A model generated the notes under the pieces. It had not been told where the DNA came from, did no database searches, and saw only the letters and a program-made list of their open reading frames with translations. From Allobosea sp. OK403 (lineage in GTDB: Bacteria; Pseudomonadota; Alphaproteobacteria; Rhizobiales; Beijerinckiaceae): a stretch of 64,000 nucleotides of DNA. Of this stretch, positions 47,777 to 55,566 are shown piece by piece (the stretch's first letter is position 1; each line of letters starts with the position of its first letter). The translations under genes were made by a program, and so were the position numbers. Location of the stretch: contig NZ_FOQV01000008.1 in the NCBI RefSeq assembly GCF_900113835.1, positions 186,001 to 250,000 on the forward strand, given 5' to 3'.

Positions 47777-48697
47777 TTACGGGGTAGGCCCCCGCGGAAG
47801 CGCGATCGCCCGCTTTTGCTGCTCCGCCGCGATCAGCATTTCGACGAAGGCGGTCACCTTGCGCGGCCGGAACCGCGCTGCGGGATAGACCGTATGGATG
47901 CCGCCGGATGGCAGCGACCATTCCGGCAGAACGCGGATCAGCCGGCCCGACGCCAGCTCATCTGCAACCAGGAAATCCGGCAGAACCGAAAGACCGCCCC
48001 CGGCGCGAACGACCCCGAGCACGCCAGGCGTCGTGTCGATGGCGATTCTTGCCTGCAGGCGAACCGCGCGTCGATCGAGATCCCCGCGCGAGAATTGCCA
48101 CAGCAACGGTTCGCGCAGCGCCATGTTGGCGACGAAGGGAAGGGACGCAAGATCGTCCGGGTCGAGGACCCCCGCAATCCGGTCCGCGAACGCCGGTGCT
48201 GCGACCAAGACTTGCTGGAAGGAACCGATCTTGCGTGCCTGAAGGCTGGAATCCGCAAGCCAGCCGAGGCGGACCGCCATGTCGACCTGGCCGGTTGTCA
48301 GATCCAGGGTCTGGTCGCTCAACGTCTGCTCCACGCGGCAAGCCGGATAACGCGCCGTGAAAGCCGCGATGACCGGCGCGAGCACCGCGGCGCCGTAGTC
48401 GTTGGGCGCGGTGATCCGCAAGGTGCCGGTCGGCTCGATGGCGGCCTGGGCAAGTTCGTCGAAGGCATCCTCCGCTTCACGCAGGATCATCACGCAGCGG
48501 GCGTGAAACATCACCCCGGCCTCGGTCGGGTGGACGCGCCGGGTGGTGCGCACGAGAAGGCTCGTCCCGAGATCCTGTTCGAGCTGCGCCACCTGATGGC
48601 TGACCACGGCCTTGGTAATGCCGAGCCGCTCTGCCGCGCGCGTGAACGATCCGGCATCAACAACCGCAGCGAAATAGGCCAATCGATTGAGATTCAT
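47777..48697 (-). CDS. LysR-family transcriptional regulator
   Basis: 306 residues. Winged helix MNLNRLAYFAAVVDAGSFTRAAERLGITKAVVSHQVAQLEQDLGTSLLVRTTRRVHPTEAG and a CrgA-like effector domain (APNDYGAAVLAPVIAAFTARYPACRVE). Divergent from the DsbA-MBL-NTF2 gene set with a 118-base AT-rich spacer, so it probably regulates that set. Confidence 0.95.
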   Translation of the reverse strand: MNLNRLAYFAAVVDAGSFTRAAERLGITKAVVSHQVAQLEQDLGTSLLVRTTRRVHPTEAGVMFHARCVMILREAEDAFDELAQAAIEPTGTLRITAPNDYGAAVLAPVIAAFTARYPACRVEQTLSDQTLDLTTGQVDMAVRLGWLADSSLQARKIGSFQQVLVAAPAFADRIAGVLDPDDLASLPFVANMALREPLLWQFSRGDLDRRAVRLQARIAIDTTPGVLGVVRAGGGLSVLPDFLVADELASGRLIRVLPEWSLPSGGIHTVYPAARFRPRKVTAFVEMLIAAEQQKRAIALPRGPTP

Positions 48698-48815
48698 CGT
48701 TTCGGGCGAGCCTCGCCGGCCTCGATTGTCAAATAATAACTTACAGTCTGTCTTATCTATCGATCTTTTTCAATCAATACCCAGGCGTCATATCTGGTGG
48801 CGAAGGAGCCCGGAC

Positions 48816-49457
48816 ATGATCGCCACCGCCCACATCACCTATCTCTTCGATCCGTTGTGCGGCTGGTGTTACGGCGCCTCGGCGGTGCTCGAAAAGCTTG
48901 TGGCCATGCCGGACTTCGCCATCGATCTCGCGCCGACAGGACTGTTTGCCGGCACAGGGGCTCGTCCGATGGATGGCGGTTTCGCGGCTTACGCCTGGAG
49001 CAATGACCAGCGCATTTCCCGCTTGAGCGGCCAGCCCTTCAGCGAGGCCTATCGCCGCGATGTGCTTGGCGACCATACGCGCCTCTTCGACTCCGGTCCG
49101 GCGACGCTGGCGCTCACCGCTGTCGCTATCACCGCCCCGGGTCAGGAATTCGCAGCGCTCAAGGCCATTCAAAGCGCCCGCTATGTGGACGGCCGCGACA
49201 TCACAGCTGTCTCCGTCCTCTCCGATGTCCTGCGCGCCCTGGGGCTTCAGGAGGCCGCTGATCGCCTCACAACGCCTGATGACGATCTGATTGCCGCCTA
49301 TCGCAGGCGCATCGAGGCCGCGCGCGAAGAGATGCGCCGCTTTGGCATTGATGGCGTTCCAGCCCTGATTGCGGGCGCGGGGGGCAGCCGCCGTCTCCTG
49401 CCCGGCAACGCGCTCTTCGGCAGCCATGACGCTTTGGTCGCCAGGCTGAAGGCATGA
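48816..49457 (+). CDS. DsbA-family protein (CGWC active site)
   Basis: 213 residues from ATG 48816, with AAGGAG nine bases before. The thioredoxin-fold active site is C15-G-W-C18 in YLFDPLCGWCYG, with the helical insertion and cis-Pro DGVPALIAG typical of the cytosolic DsbA/FrnE group; there is no signal peptide. Probable thiol oxidoreductase or isomerase in the cytoplasm. First gene of a three-gene set with an MBL-fold protein and an NTF2-like protein, divergent from LysR. Confidence 0.9.
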   Translation: MIATAHITYLFDPLCGWCYGASAVLEKLVAMPDFAIDLAPTGLFAGTGARPMDGGFAAYAWSNDQRISRLSGQPFSEAYRRDVLGDHTRLFDSGPATLALTAVAITAPGQEFAALKAIQSARYVDGRDITAVSVLSDVLRALGLQEAADRLTTPDDDLIAAYRRRIEAAREEMRRFGIDGVPALIAGAGGSRRLLPGNALFGSHDALVARLKA

Positions 49458-49531
49458 GCCCGGATGTGACGGGAACGAACACGCGTCGCGGCTGAATTTT
49501 ACTTTCGCAAACCCATCGACAGGAGACGATC

Positions 49532-50428
49532 ATGTTCACGAGGAGAGCCATCATGACATCCAGCATCGCCGCCGGCACTGCTGCCGTCTTTGCTCCCGCA
49601 GGCCTCGGCCATGCCGCCGGCGCGCTCAGCTGGAAGCATTTTCCAGCCGGGCAGAACGGTTTCTATCGCGCCCCGGTCCTGGTCTCCGGGGCCACGGAAG
49701 CCGTGCTGATCGACGGCGGCTTCACCTTGTCTGACGGCCGCGCCCTCGCGGACGCAATCAAGGCGACCGGCAAGCGGCTGACCACGATCTATATCAGCCA
49801 GTCCGATCCCGATTATTACTTCAGCCTCGGACCGATCAAGGCTGCCTTTCCCGCAGCGCGCGTGATCGCCGCCTCGGCCACGGTCGAGGCGATCAAGGGC
49901 AGCGTCGAGAAGAAGCTGGCCGTCTGGGGGCCGCAGCTCAAGGAAAACGGCCCGCAGACCCTCGCCGAGGCCGTCATGCCCGAAGCCTTCGACGGCAAGA
50001 CGCTGACCGTCGATGGCGAGAGCATCGAGATCGTCGATGCGGAGGGCCTGCCCAACCGCCGCTATCTCTGGGTGCCGTCGCTCAAGGCGGTGTTCGGCGG
50101 CGTGCTGATCTTCTCCGGCGTTCATGTCTGGACCGCGGACAGCAATGGCGCCGAATTGCGGGCCGCCTGGGTCAGGAATCTCGACCTGATCGCCGCGCGC
50201 CGGCCCGCCATCGTCGTCGCCGGCCATATGACAGCGGACGCCAGGACCGATCTGTCCGGCGTCGAGCACACAAAGGCCTATCTGCTGGCCTTCGAGGAAG
50301 AGCTGGCGAAGAAGCCCGATTCCGCTGCGCTCAACGCGGCGATGAAGGCGCGCTTCCCGGATTTGGGAATGAGCGTTGCGATCGATATCGGCGCCAAGGT
50401 CGCGACCGGCGAAATGAAGTGGGGCTGA
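49532..50428 (+). CDS. Exported MBL-fold protein lacking the zinc HxHxDH motif
   Basis: 298 residues. An RR-containing N-terminus (MFTRRAIMTSSIAAGTAAVFAPAGLGHAAG) looks like a twin-arginine-type signal. The fold order is that of MBL hydrolases (LVSGATEAVLIDGGFTLSDGRALADAI...TTIYISQSDPDYYFSLGPI), but where the first metal histidines should stand the sequence reads SQSDPDYYF, so only the Asp remains. A later AGHM could supply one His. Function uncertain: a pseudoenzyme or an atypical metal site. Confidence 0.85.
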   Translation: MFTRRAIMTSSIAAGTAAVFAPAGLGHAAGALSWKHFPAGQNGFYRAPVLVSGATEAVLIDGGFTLSDGRALADAIKATGKRLTTIYISQSDPDYYFSLGPIKAAFPAARVIAASATVEAIKGSVEKKLAVWGPQLKENGPQTLAEAVMPEAFDGKTLTVDGESIEIVDAEGLPNRRYLWVPSLKAVFGGVLIFSGVHVWTADSNGAELRAAWVRNLDLIAARRPAIVVAGHMTADARTDLSGVEHTKAYLLAFEEELAKKPDSAALNAAMKARFPDLGMSVAIDIGAKVATGEMKWG

Positions 50429-50433
50429 TCGCC

Positions 50434-50832
50434 ATGGCCGCCAATCTCGACCTGATCCGAGGAACCTATGAAGGTTCCTCGGAGGAGAACGGCCGCAACC
50501 TGCTCGCCGCCCTTGCCCCCGATGCCGAATGGACCGAGACGGGAGGCTTTCCCTATGCGGGCACCTATGTTGGACCGGACGCGATCATCGCCGGGGTGTT
50601 CCAGCGCCTGGCTGCCGAGTGGATCGGCTATCGTGCCGATGTCCATACCTTCCTTGAGGACGGCGATCATGTCGCCGCCTTCGGGGTTTACTCCGGCACC
50701 TACAAGGCGACCGGCAAATCCATGCGCGCGACCTTCGCTCATCTCTATGCGCTGAGGGATGGCAAGATCCTGCGCATGACTCAGTATGTCGACACCGTGA
50801 TGGTGCGACAGGCGCTGGACCCGAATAGCTAA
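50434..50832 (+). CDS. NTF2-like (SnoaL-type) protein
   Basis: 132 residues from ATG 50434. ALAPDAEWTETGGFPYAGTYVGPDAIIAGVFQRLAAEWIGYRADVHTFLEDGDHVAAFGVYSGTYKATGKSMRATFAHLYALRDGKILRMTQYVDT is the alpha-beta cone of the SnoaL/ketosteroid-isomerase superfamily. Lies five bases after the MBL stop, so it is co-transcribed. Role unknown. Confidence 0.9.
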   Translation: MAANLDLIRGTYEGSSEENGRNLLAALAPDAEWTETGGFPYAGTYVGPDAIIAGVFQRLAAEWIGYRADVHTFLEDGDHVAAFGVYSGTYKATGKSMRATFAHLYALRDGKILRMTQYVDTVMVRQALDPNS

Positions 50833-50926
50833 CCCGCTTTTGGGCGGCGGCTCGACTTCCGCTGCACCTCCTCGGACCTTCCCGATCGGGCTCCCAATAT
50901 GAGCCCCGCACGAAGCCTTGCGCGTT

Positions 50927-51937
50927 TCAGCGCAGCGCCGCGACCGCCGCCTTCGCCACCGCCGCATGGGCGGCCTCGCGGCCCTTCTCGTCGGCCTTCG
51001 ATCCGGCGAGATAGATCGCGATCGCGAAGACGTGGCCATTGGGCAGCGTCACGATGCCGATGTCGTTGGTGGCGTGGTTGACGCCGTCCACGGTCAGGCC
51101 GGCCCCGGTCTTGTGGGCGAAGCGCGCCCCTAGCGGCAGGCCGGCGCGGATGCGCAGCGGGCCGCTCTTCGTCTCCGTGATGACCGTATCGAGGAAGCCG
51201 GCATGGGCCGGGTCGCGCAGCCAGTTGCCCTTGGCCAGCGCCTCCAGGAAGAGCGTGCTCGCCTCGGGCGTGGCGGCGTCGCGTGGGTCCTTGAGGGCGA
51301 GAGCGAGAGCGGCCGAGCGCTTCCTCGCAGAGAGCGCCTTCAATTCGGCCCGGAAAGCCTGCTCGTCGACGGTCCTGTCCCAGCCGAAGCCTTGCAAACC
51401 GAACACCTGCGGCTGGAATTCGCGCTCATAGCGATCAACCGAAATCCCCCCGATGCCGCCATCCCGGAGCATCTTCGTCACAACTTGGGGGCCGCCAATC
51501 AGGCGCATCAGATTGTCGGCTGCGGTATTGTCGCTCTCCCCGGCGGCGAGCGCGATCAGCTCGCGCAGCGGATAGGCGTTGCTCTCGCCCGTGAAGGCCT
51601 TGGCCAGCGGGCTGTGGAACAGCGAGAAATCCTTGCGGGTGATGGTGATCGGCTGGTCGAGCTTGAGCTTGCCGGCCTCGACCGCCTGCAGCACTGCGAC
51701 TGCCAGCGGCAGCTTGAAGACGCTCTGCATCGGGAAGGTCTCGGAGCCGCGATGCGACCAGCTCTTGCGGTCCTTCAGATCGAGCAGGGCGACGCCGAGC
51801 CGGCCCTGCGACTGGCGCTCGATCGCCGCGATCTCCTGGTCGAGCCTGGTCTTGTCCCAATCGGCGAGGGCCGGTGTCGCGAGCAGAGTCGGCGTAGCGG
51901 TGAGGATGGCGAGGGCAAGGGCGGCGTAGCGAAGCAT
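50927..51937 (-). CDS. bla: Class A beta-lactamase
   Basis: 336 residues with a signal peptide (about 1-25). Active-site serine motif SVFK (S72-K75), SDN (135-137), omega-loop Glu in RYE (E171) and KTG (276-278) are all intact, so it should be an active periplasmic penicillinase-type enzyme. The residue two before the loop end that is Asn in TEM-like enzymes falls in QPQ, so Gln replaces it, as in some A2-type enzymes. Convergent with the NTF2-like gene. Its spectrum cannot be read from the sequence. Confidence 0.95.
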   Translation of the reverse strand: MLRYAALALAILTATPTLLATPALADWDKTRLDQEIAAIERQSQGRLGVALLDLKDRKSWSHRGSETFPMQSVFKLPLAVAVLQAVEAGKLKLDQPITITRKDFSLFHSPLAKAFTGESNAYPLRELIALAAGESDNTAADNLMRLIGGPQVVTKMLRDGGIGGISVDRYEREFQPQVFGLQGFGWDRTVDEQAFRAELKALSARKRSAALALALKDPRDAATPEASTLFLEALAKGNWLRDPAHAGFLDTVITETKSGPLRIRAGLPLGARFAHKTGAGLTVDGVNHATNDIGIVTLPNGHVFAIAIYLAGSKADEKGREAAHAAVAKAAVAALR

Positions 51938-52039
51938 GAGGCGTCTCCTGTGGCGGCGCCACAGGGGAGTGCGATTGGGGCAGGGATGGGGCGCGATGTG
52001 GGCATTCGAACGCGTCGCGGTGCTCGGAAACGCGCCGTC

Positions 52040-52114
52040 ATTCTCGGGCTTGCCCCGAGAATCTCATGACCAGAGCACTCTTGTTTACGAGATGGTCGGG
52101 TCAAGCCCGACCAT
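52040..52114. repeat. Two adjacent small hairpins of the CTCGGG/GTCGGG cassette type
   Basis: ATTCTCGGG-CTTGC-CCCGAGAAT (52040-52062) and ATGGTCGGG-TCAAG-CCCGACCAT (52092-52114), between the bla start and the DUF1902 stop. Both are 9-bp perfect stems and belong to the same family as the hairpins inside 20239-20540 and 58759-58876. Confidence 0.75.
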
Positions 52115-52186
52115 GACGCGCTTCGGATTCCGTATCAGCGTCGCTTGTCCGGAATGACGGCCGAGTTTGGCGCGCCGCGGGTGCGC

Positions 52187-52450
52187 TCAGGCCGCGCCGC
52201 CCGGCTCGTCCGTGCAGATCTCCAGCTCGATCGGGCAGTCGCAGTCGAGATCGAGATGATCCGGCACGAGCTGCTTCAGGCGTTCGCGCAGGCCCTCCAG
52301 CGTCGGGGCTTCCGTGACGATGCCGAGATCGCAGCAGGAGACCGCGTACCAGACGCCAGCCTCCTCGTCGCGACGGACCTCGAACTTGACGGGAAGCATG
52401 GGCGCAGCCTTGCGGGGTGCGACCATGGCGCGCAGATCTGCAAAACGCAT
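52187..52450 (-). CDS. DUF1902 (HicB-like) protein
   Basis: 87 residues from ATG 52450, which begins 4 bases after the serA stop codon (an ATG at 52399 gives 70 residues). The core VKFEVRRDEEAGVWYAVSCCDLGIVTEAPTLEGLRERLKQLVPDHLDLD is the DUF1902/HicB beta-alpha fold. HicB-type proteins are antitoxins paired with HicA, but no HicA is next to it, so an orphan with some other regulatory role is more likely. Possibly expressed from serA readthrough. Confidence 0.78.
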   Translation of the reverse strand: MRFADLRAMVAPRKAAPMLPVKFEVRRDEEAGVWYAVSCCDLGIVTEAPTLEGLRERLKQLVPDHLDLDCDCPIELEICTDEPGGAA

Positions 52451-52454
52451 CAGT

Positions 52455-54044
52455 TCAGAACCTGAGCCGCCGGGCTCGTTTGACCATCGGGATCTCGTGG
52501 ATCTTGTCGAGCAGCGCATCCGAGATCGGCTCGTCGACGGCGACATAGCAGATCGCGTCGCCGCCCGGCTTGTCGCGGCCGAGCGAGAAGGTCGCGACAT
52601 TGACGCCGGCCTCGCCGAGCAGCGAGCCGAACTGGCCGATGAAGCCCGGCTTGTCGGCGTTGCGGACATAGAGCATGTGCGGCGCGAATTCGGCATCGAC
52701 CTGGATGTCGCGGATCTCGACGATGCGCGGCTTGCCGTCCTGGAAGACCGTGCCCGAAGCATGGCGCGGCATGTCCTCGGCCTCGACCACGATGCGGATG
52801 ACGCTTTCGAGGTTCCCCGCCACCTCGCGGGTCAATTCCTCGACCACGATGCCCTTCTCCTTGGCGATCATCGCGGCATTGACCATGTTGATCTCGGGCA
52901 GGAAGGGCCGCAGCACGCCGGTGATGGCGGCAGCCGAGATCGCCTTCAGGTTGAGATGGGCGACCGCGCCCTCATATTCGATGCGGATGCCCTTGACCGG
53001 CGCCTCGGTGAGCTGGCCGAGGAACGAGCCGAGCTTTTCGGCCAACGCCACGAAGGGCTTGATCCGCGGCGCTTCCTCGGCCGAGATCGAGGGGAAGTTC
53101 ACCGCATTGGTGATCGCGCCCTTGAGCAGATAGTCCGACATCTGCTCGGCGACCTGCAGCGCGACATTCTCCTGCGCCTCATTGGTCGAGGCGCCGAGAT
53201 GCGGCGTGCAGACGACGTTTTCCAGGCCGAAGAGCGGGTTGGTCTCGGCGGGCTCGACCGAGAACACGTCGAAGGCCGCGCCGGCGACATGGCCGGATTT
53301 GATCAATTCGGCCAGCGCCGCCTCGTCGACCAGCCCGCCACGGGCGCAGTTGATGATGCGCACGCCCTTCTTGGTCTTGGCCAGGTTTTCCGCCGAGAGG
53401 ATGTTCTTGGTCATCGCCGTCATCGGCACATGCAGCGTGATGAAATCGGCGCGCTTGAGCAGGTCCTCCAATTCGACCTTCTCGACGCCGAGCTGAACCG
53501 CCCGCTCGGCCGAGAGATAGGGGTCGAAGGCGATGACGCGCATCTTCAGCCCGATGCCGCGCTCGGCGACGATCGAGCCGATATTGCCGCAGCCGATCAG
53601 GCCCAGCGTCTTGGCCGTGATCTCCACGCCCATGAAGCGGTTCTTCTCCCATTTGCCGGCCTGGGTGGAGGTGTCGGCCGAGGGGATCTGCCTGGCCAGT
53701 GCGAACATCATCGCGATGGCGTGCTCGGCGGTGGTGATCGAATTGCCGAAGGGCGTGTTCATCACGATGATGCCGCGCGCGGTGGCGGCGGGAATCTCGA
53801 CATTGTCGACGCCGATGCCGGCGCGGCCGATCACCTTCAGCCTCGTCGCGGCCTCGAGCAATTTGGCCGTGGCCTTGGTCGCCGAGCGGATGGCGAGGCC
53901 GTCATACTCGCCGATGATGGCGGCGAGCTTGTCCTTGTCCTTGCCGAGGTTGGGATCGAACGTCACCTCGATGCCGCGATCCTTGAAGATCTGCACGGCT
54001 GCGGGGGAGAGGGCGTCCGAGATCAATACGCGAGGGGCTGTCAT
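52455..54044 (-). CDS. serA: D-3-phosphoglycerate dehydrogenase
   Basis: 529 residues, the long form with an ACT-like C-terminal region. NAD-binding GLIGCGNIGSIVA, catalytic Arg-Glu-His region NCARGGLVDEAAL, and CTPHLGASTNEAQEN; C-terminal ASB and ACT domains from about 315 (LYVRNADKPGFIGQFGSLLGEAGVNVATFSLGR). First step of serine synthesis from 3-phosphoglycerate. Downstream of serC with a hairpin-rich 130-base gap, and probably co-transcribed. Confidence 0.97.
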   Translation of the reverse strand: MTAPRVLISDALSPAAVQIFKDRGIEVTFDPNLGKDKDKLAAIIGEYDGLAIRSATKATAKLLEAATRLKVIGRAGIGVDNVEIPAATARGIIVMNTPFGNSITTAEHAIAMMFALARQIPSADTSTQAGKWEKNRFMGVEITAKTLGLIGCGNIGSIVAERGIGLKMRVIAFDPYLSAERAVQLGVEKVELEDLLKRADFITLHVPMTAMTKNILSAENLAKTKKGVRIINCARGGLVDEAALAELIKSGHVAGAAFDVFSVEPAETNPLFGLENVVCTPHLGASTNEAQENVALQVAEQMSDYLLKGAITNAVNFPSISAEEAPRIKPFVALAEKLGSFLGQLTEAPVKGIRIEYEGAVAHLNLKAISAAAITGVLRPFLPEINMVNAAMIAKEKGIVVEELTREVAGNLESVIRIVVEAEDMPRHASGTVFQDGKPRIVEIRDIQVDAEFAPHMLYVRNADKPGFIGQFGSLLGEAGVNVATFSLGRDKPGGDAICYVAVDEPISDALLDKIHEIPMVKRARRLRF

Positions 54045-54084
54045 GGGAATGGTCCCGTGAAAAACGAGAAATCGATGGGGGGAA

Positions 54085-54158
54085 AGGCAGTCGGCAATCG
54101 GCAGTAGGCAGTCGCGGCAGCCGAGTTTCGACTGCCGATTGCCTATTGCCGACTGCCT
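54085..54158. repeat. Inverted repeat of tandem heptamers between serC and serA
   Basis: Left arm 54085-54114 and right arm 54129-54158 pair at 27 of 30 positions. Each arm is itself four heptamers of the GGCAGTC/GGCAATC type (left) or GACTGCC/GATTGCC type (right). A further short palindrome, GCGCGC-GGAA-GCGCGC, follows. Could control the serC:serA expression ratio. Confidence 0.8.
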
Positions 54159-54174
54159 GCGCGCGGAAGCGCGC

Positions 54175-55353
54175 CTACGCCGCCTTCTTGCTCAACCCCG
54201 CCTTGGCCTCGGCGAAGGCATAGGTGATCCAGGGCAGCAGCGCCTTGAGATCGCGAGATTGCACGGTCGCGCCGCACCAGATGCGCAAGCCCGGAGGGGC
54301 GTCGCGGTAATGGCCGAGATCGAAGCCGGCGCCGGCCTTCTCGATGATCGAGACGACGTTCTTGGCGAAAACGGCTTGAGCGTCGGCCGGCAGCGCCGTC
54401 ACCGCCGGATCGGTGAACTTCAGGCAGACCGAGGTGTTCGAGCGCGTCTTCGGCTTCACCGCCAGGAAGTCGATCCAGTCGTTTTCGCGCACGAACTTTT
54501 GCAGCACGCGGAAATTGCCGTCGGCGCGCTTCACCAGCCCGTCCAGCCCGCCGACCTTCTTCGCCCACAGCAACGCATCGAGATAATCCTCGACCGCGAG
54601 CATGGAGGGCGTGTTGATCGTCTCGCCCTGGAAGATGCCCTCCGACAGCTTGCCGCCCGAGACCATGCGGAAAATCTTCGGCAGCGGCCAGCTCGGCTTG
54701 TAAGTCAGCAACCGCTCGACCGCGCGGGGCGAGAGGATGATCATGCCATGGGCCGCCTCGCCGCCGAGCACCTTCTGCCAGGAGAAGGTGGTGACATCGA
54801 GCTTGGGCCAGTCGAGGCGCTGGGCGAAGGCGGCCGAGGTCGCGTCGCAGATCGTCAGACCCTCGCGGTCATCGGCGATCCAGCTGGCGTCGGGCACGCG
54901 CACGCCCGACGTTGTGCCGTTCCAGGTGAAGACGACGTCGCGCGTCTTGGTGTCGACCTTCTTCAGGTTCGGCAGTTCGCCATAGGGCGCGGTGATGGTG
55001 CGCACATCGGTGAGCCGCAATTGCTTGGCGACATCGGTCACCCAGCCCTCGCCAAAACTTTCCCAGGCGACCATGTCGACGCCGCGGGCGCCGAGCAGCG
55101 ACCACATCGCCATCTCGACGGCGCCGGTGTCGGAAGCGGGCACGATGCCGATGCGGTAATCGGCCGGCACCTGCAGCACCTCGCGGGTCAGGTCGATGGC
55201 AAGCTTGAGCTTGTCCTTGCCGACCTTGGCGCGGTGCGAGCGGCCGAGCGCCGCGTCAGAGAGATGTTTGAGAGCCCAGCCGGGGCGCTTGGCGCAGGGG
55301 CCGGACGAGAAATGCGGCACGCGCGGACGCGTGGCCGGAACGGTATTCGCCAT
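54175..55353 (-). CDS. serC: Phosphoserine aminotransferase
   Basis: 392 residues from ATG 55353. The PLP enzyme starts PHFSSGPCAKRPGW, as SerC does; the PLP lysine is in FSWQKVLGGEAAHGMIILSPRAVERL, with ISNxx-type NCDATS region as ICDATSAAF. It is the alphaproteobacterial long form (about 390 rather than 360 residues). Catalyses 3-phosphohydroxypyruvate and glutamate to phosphoserine. The leader contains stable hairpins, one overlapping the ribosome-binding site. Confidence 0.97.
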   Translation of the reverse strand: MANTVPATRPRVPHFSSGPCAKRPGWALKHLSDAALGRSHRAKVGKDKLKLAIDLTREVLQVPADYRIGIVPASDTGAVEMAMWSLLGARGVDMVAWESFGEGWVTDVAKQLRLTDVRTITAPYGELPNLKKVDTKTRDVVFTWNGTTSGVRVPDASWIADDREGLTICDATSAAFAQRLDWPKLDVTTFSWQKVLGGEAAHGMIILSPRAVERLLTYKPSWPLPKIFRMVSGGKLSEGIFQGETINTPSMLAVEDYLDALLWAKKVGGLDGLVKRADGNFRVLQKFVRENDWIDFLAVKPKTRSNTSVCLKFTDPAVTALPADAQAVFAKNVVSIIEKAGAGFDLGHYRDAPPGLRIWCGATVQSRDLKALLPWITYAFAEAKAGLSKKAA

Positions 55354-55405
55354 CGATGTCTCCATCCTTACAGATGGGCGCGCCACGGTGGGGTGGCGTG
55401 TCCCG
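55354..55405 (-). promoter_or_regulatory. Structured serC leader, candidate serC RNA motif
   Basis: Read on the minus strand: first stem CGCCAC (55393-55398 partner side) with GTGGCG, extended by CCC/GGG (55376-55405), then a second hairpin CCATC-TGTAAG-GATGG (55362-55377), whose last strand runs into GGAG, the ribosome-binding site of serC. Conserved serC leader RNAs are known from alphaproteobacteria; that this one belongs to them is inference. Confidence 0.5.
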
Positions 55406-55493
55406 TCGATGGGGGTAAGGCGGAGGGGTGGGGTGAGTCAAGGGTGGGGCAATAGGAGACAATCGGGGGGATCTATTGAAGCAGTGAGACGCG

Positions 55494-55521
55494 TTGCATT
55501 GGGACCGAGGCAGCATAAAAT
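55494..55521 (+). promoter_or_regulatory. Sigma-70-like promoter for the NYN gene
   Basis: TTGCAT (55494-55499), a 16-base spacer and TAAAAT (55516-55521), about 45 bases before the ATG at 55567. The only -35/-10 pair of this quality in the gap. Prediction from consensus only. Confidence 0.4.
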
Positions 55522-55566
55522 GTGCGCAAATTTGTACTTTAGGTCGATGATTCTTGAGGTTTTATC

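Noticed and set aside
49532..50428. Classic zinc metallo-beta-lactamase
   Set aside because: Fold order matches, but the HxHxDH histidines are missing.
52187..52450. HicAB toxin-antitoxin pair
   Set aside because: Only the HicB-like half is present; no HicA-sized frame with the expected His motif is adjacent.
52314..54107. Long open frame of about 597 codons on the plus strand opposite serA
   Set aside because: Shadow of serA: Asp/Arg/Gly-rich composition with no known domain, whereas the minus strand has complete SerA motifs.
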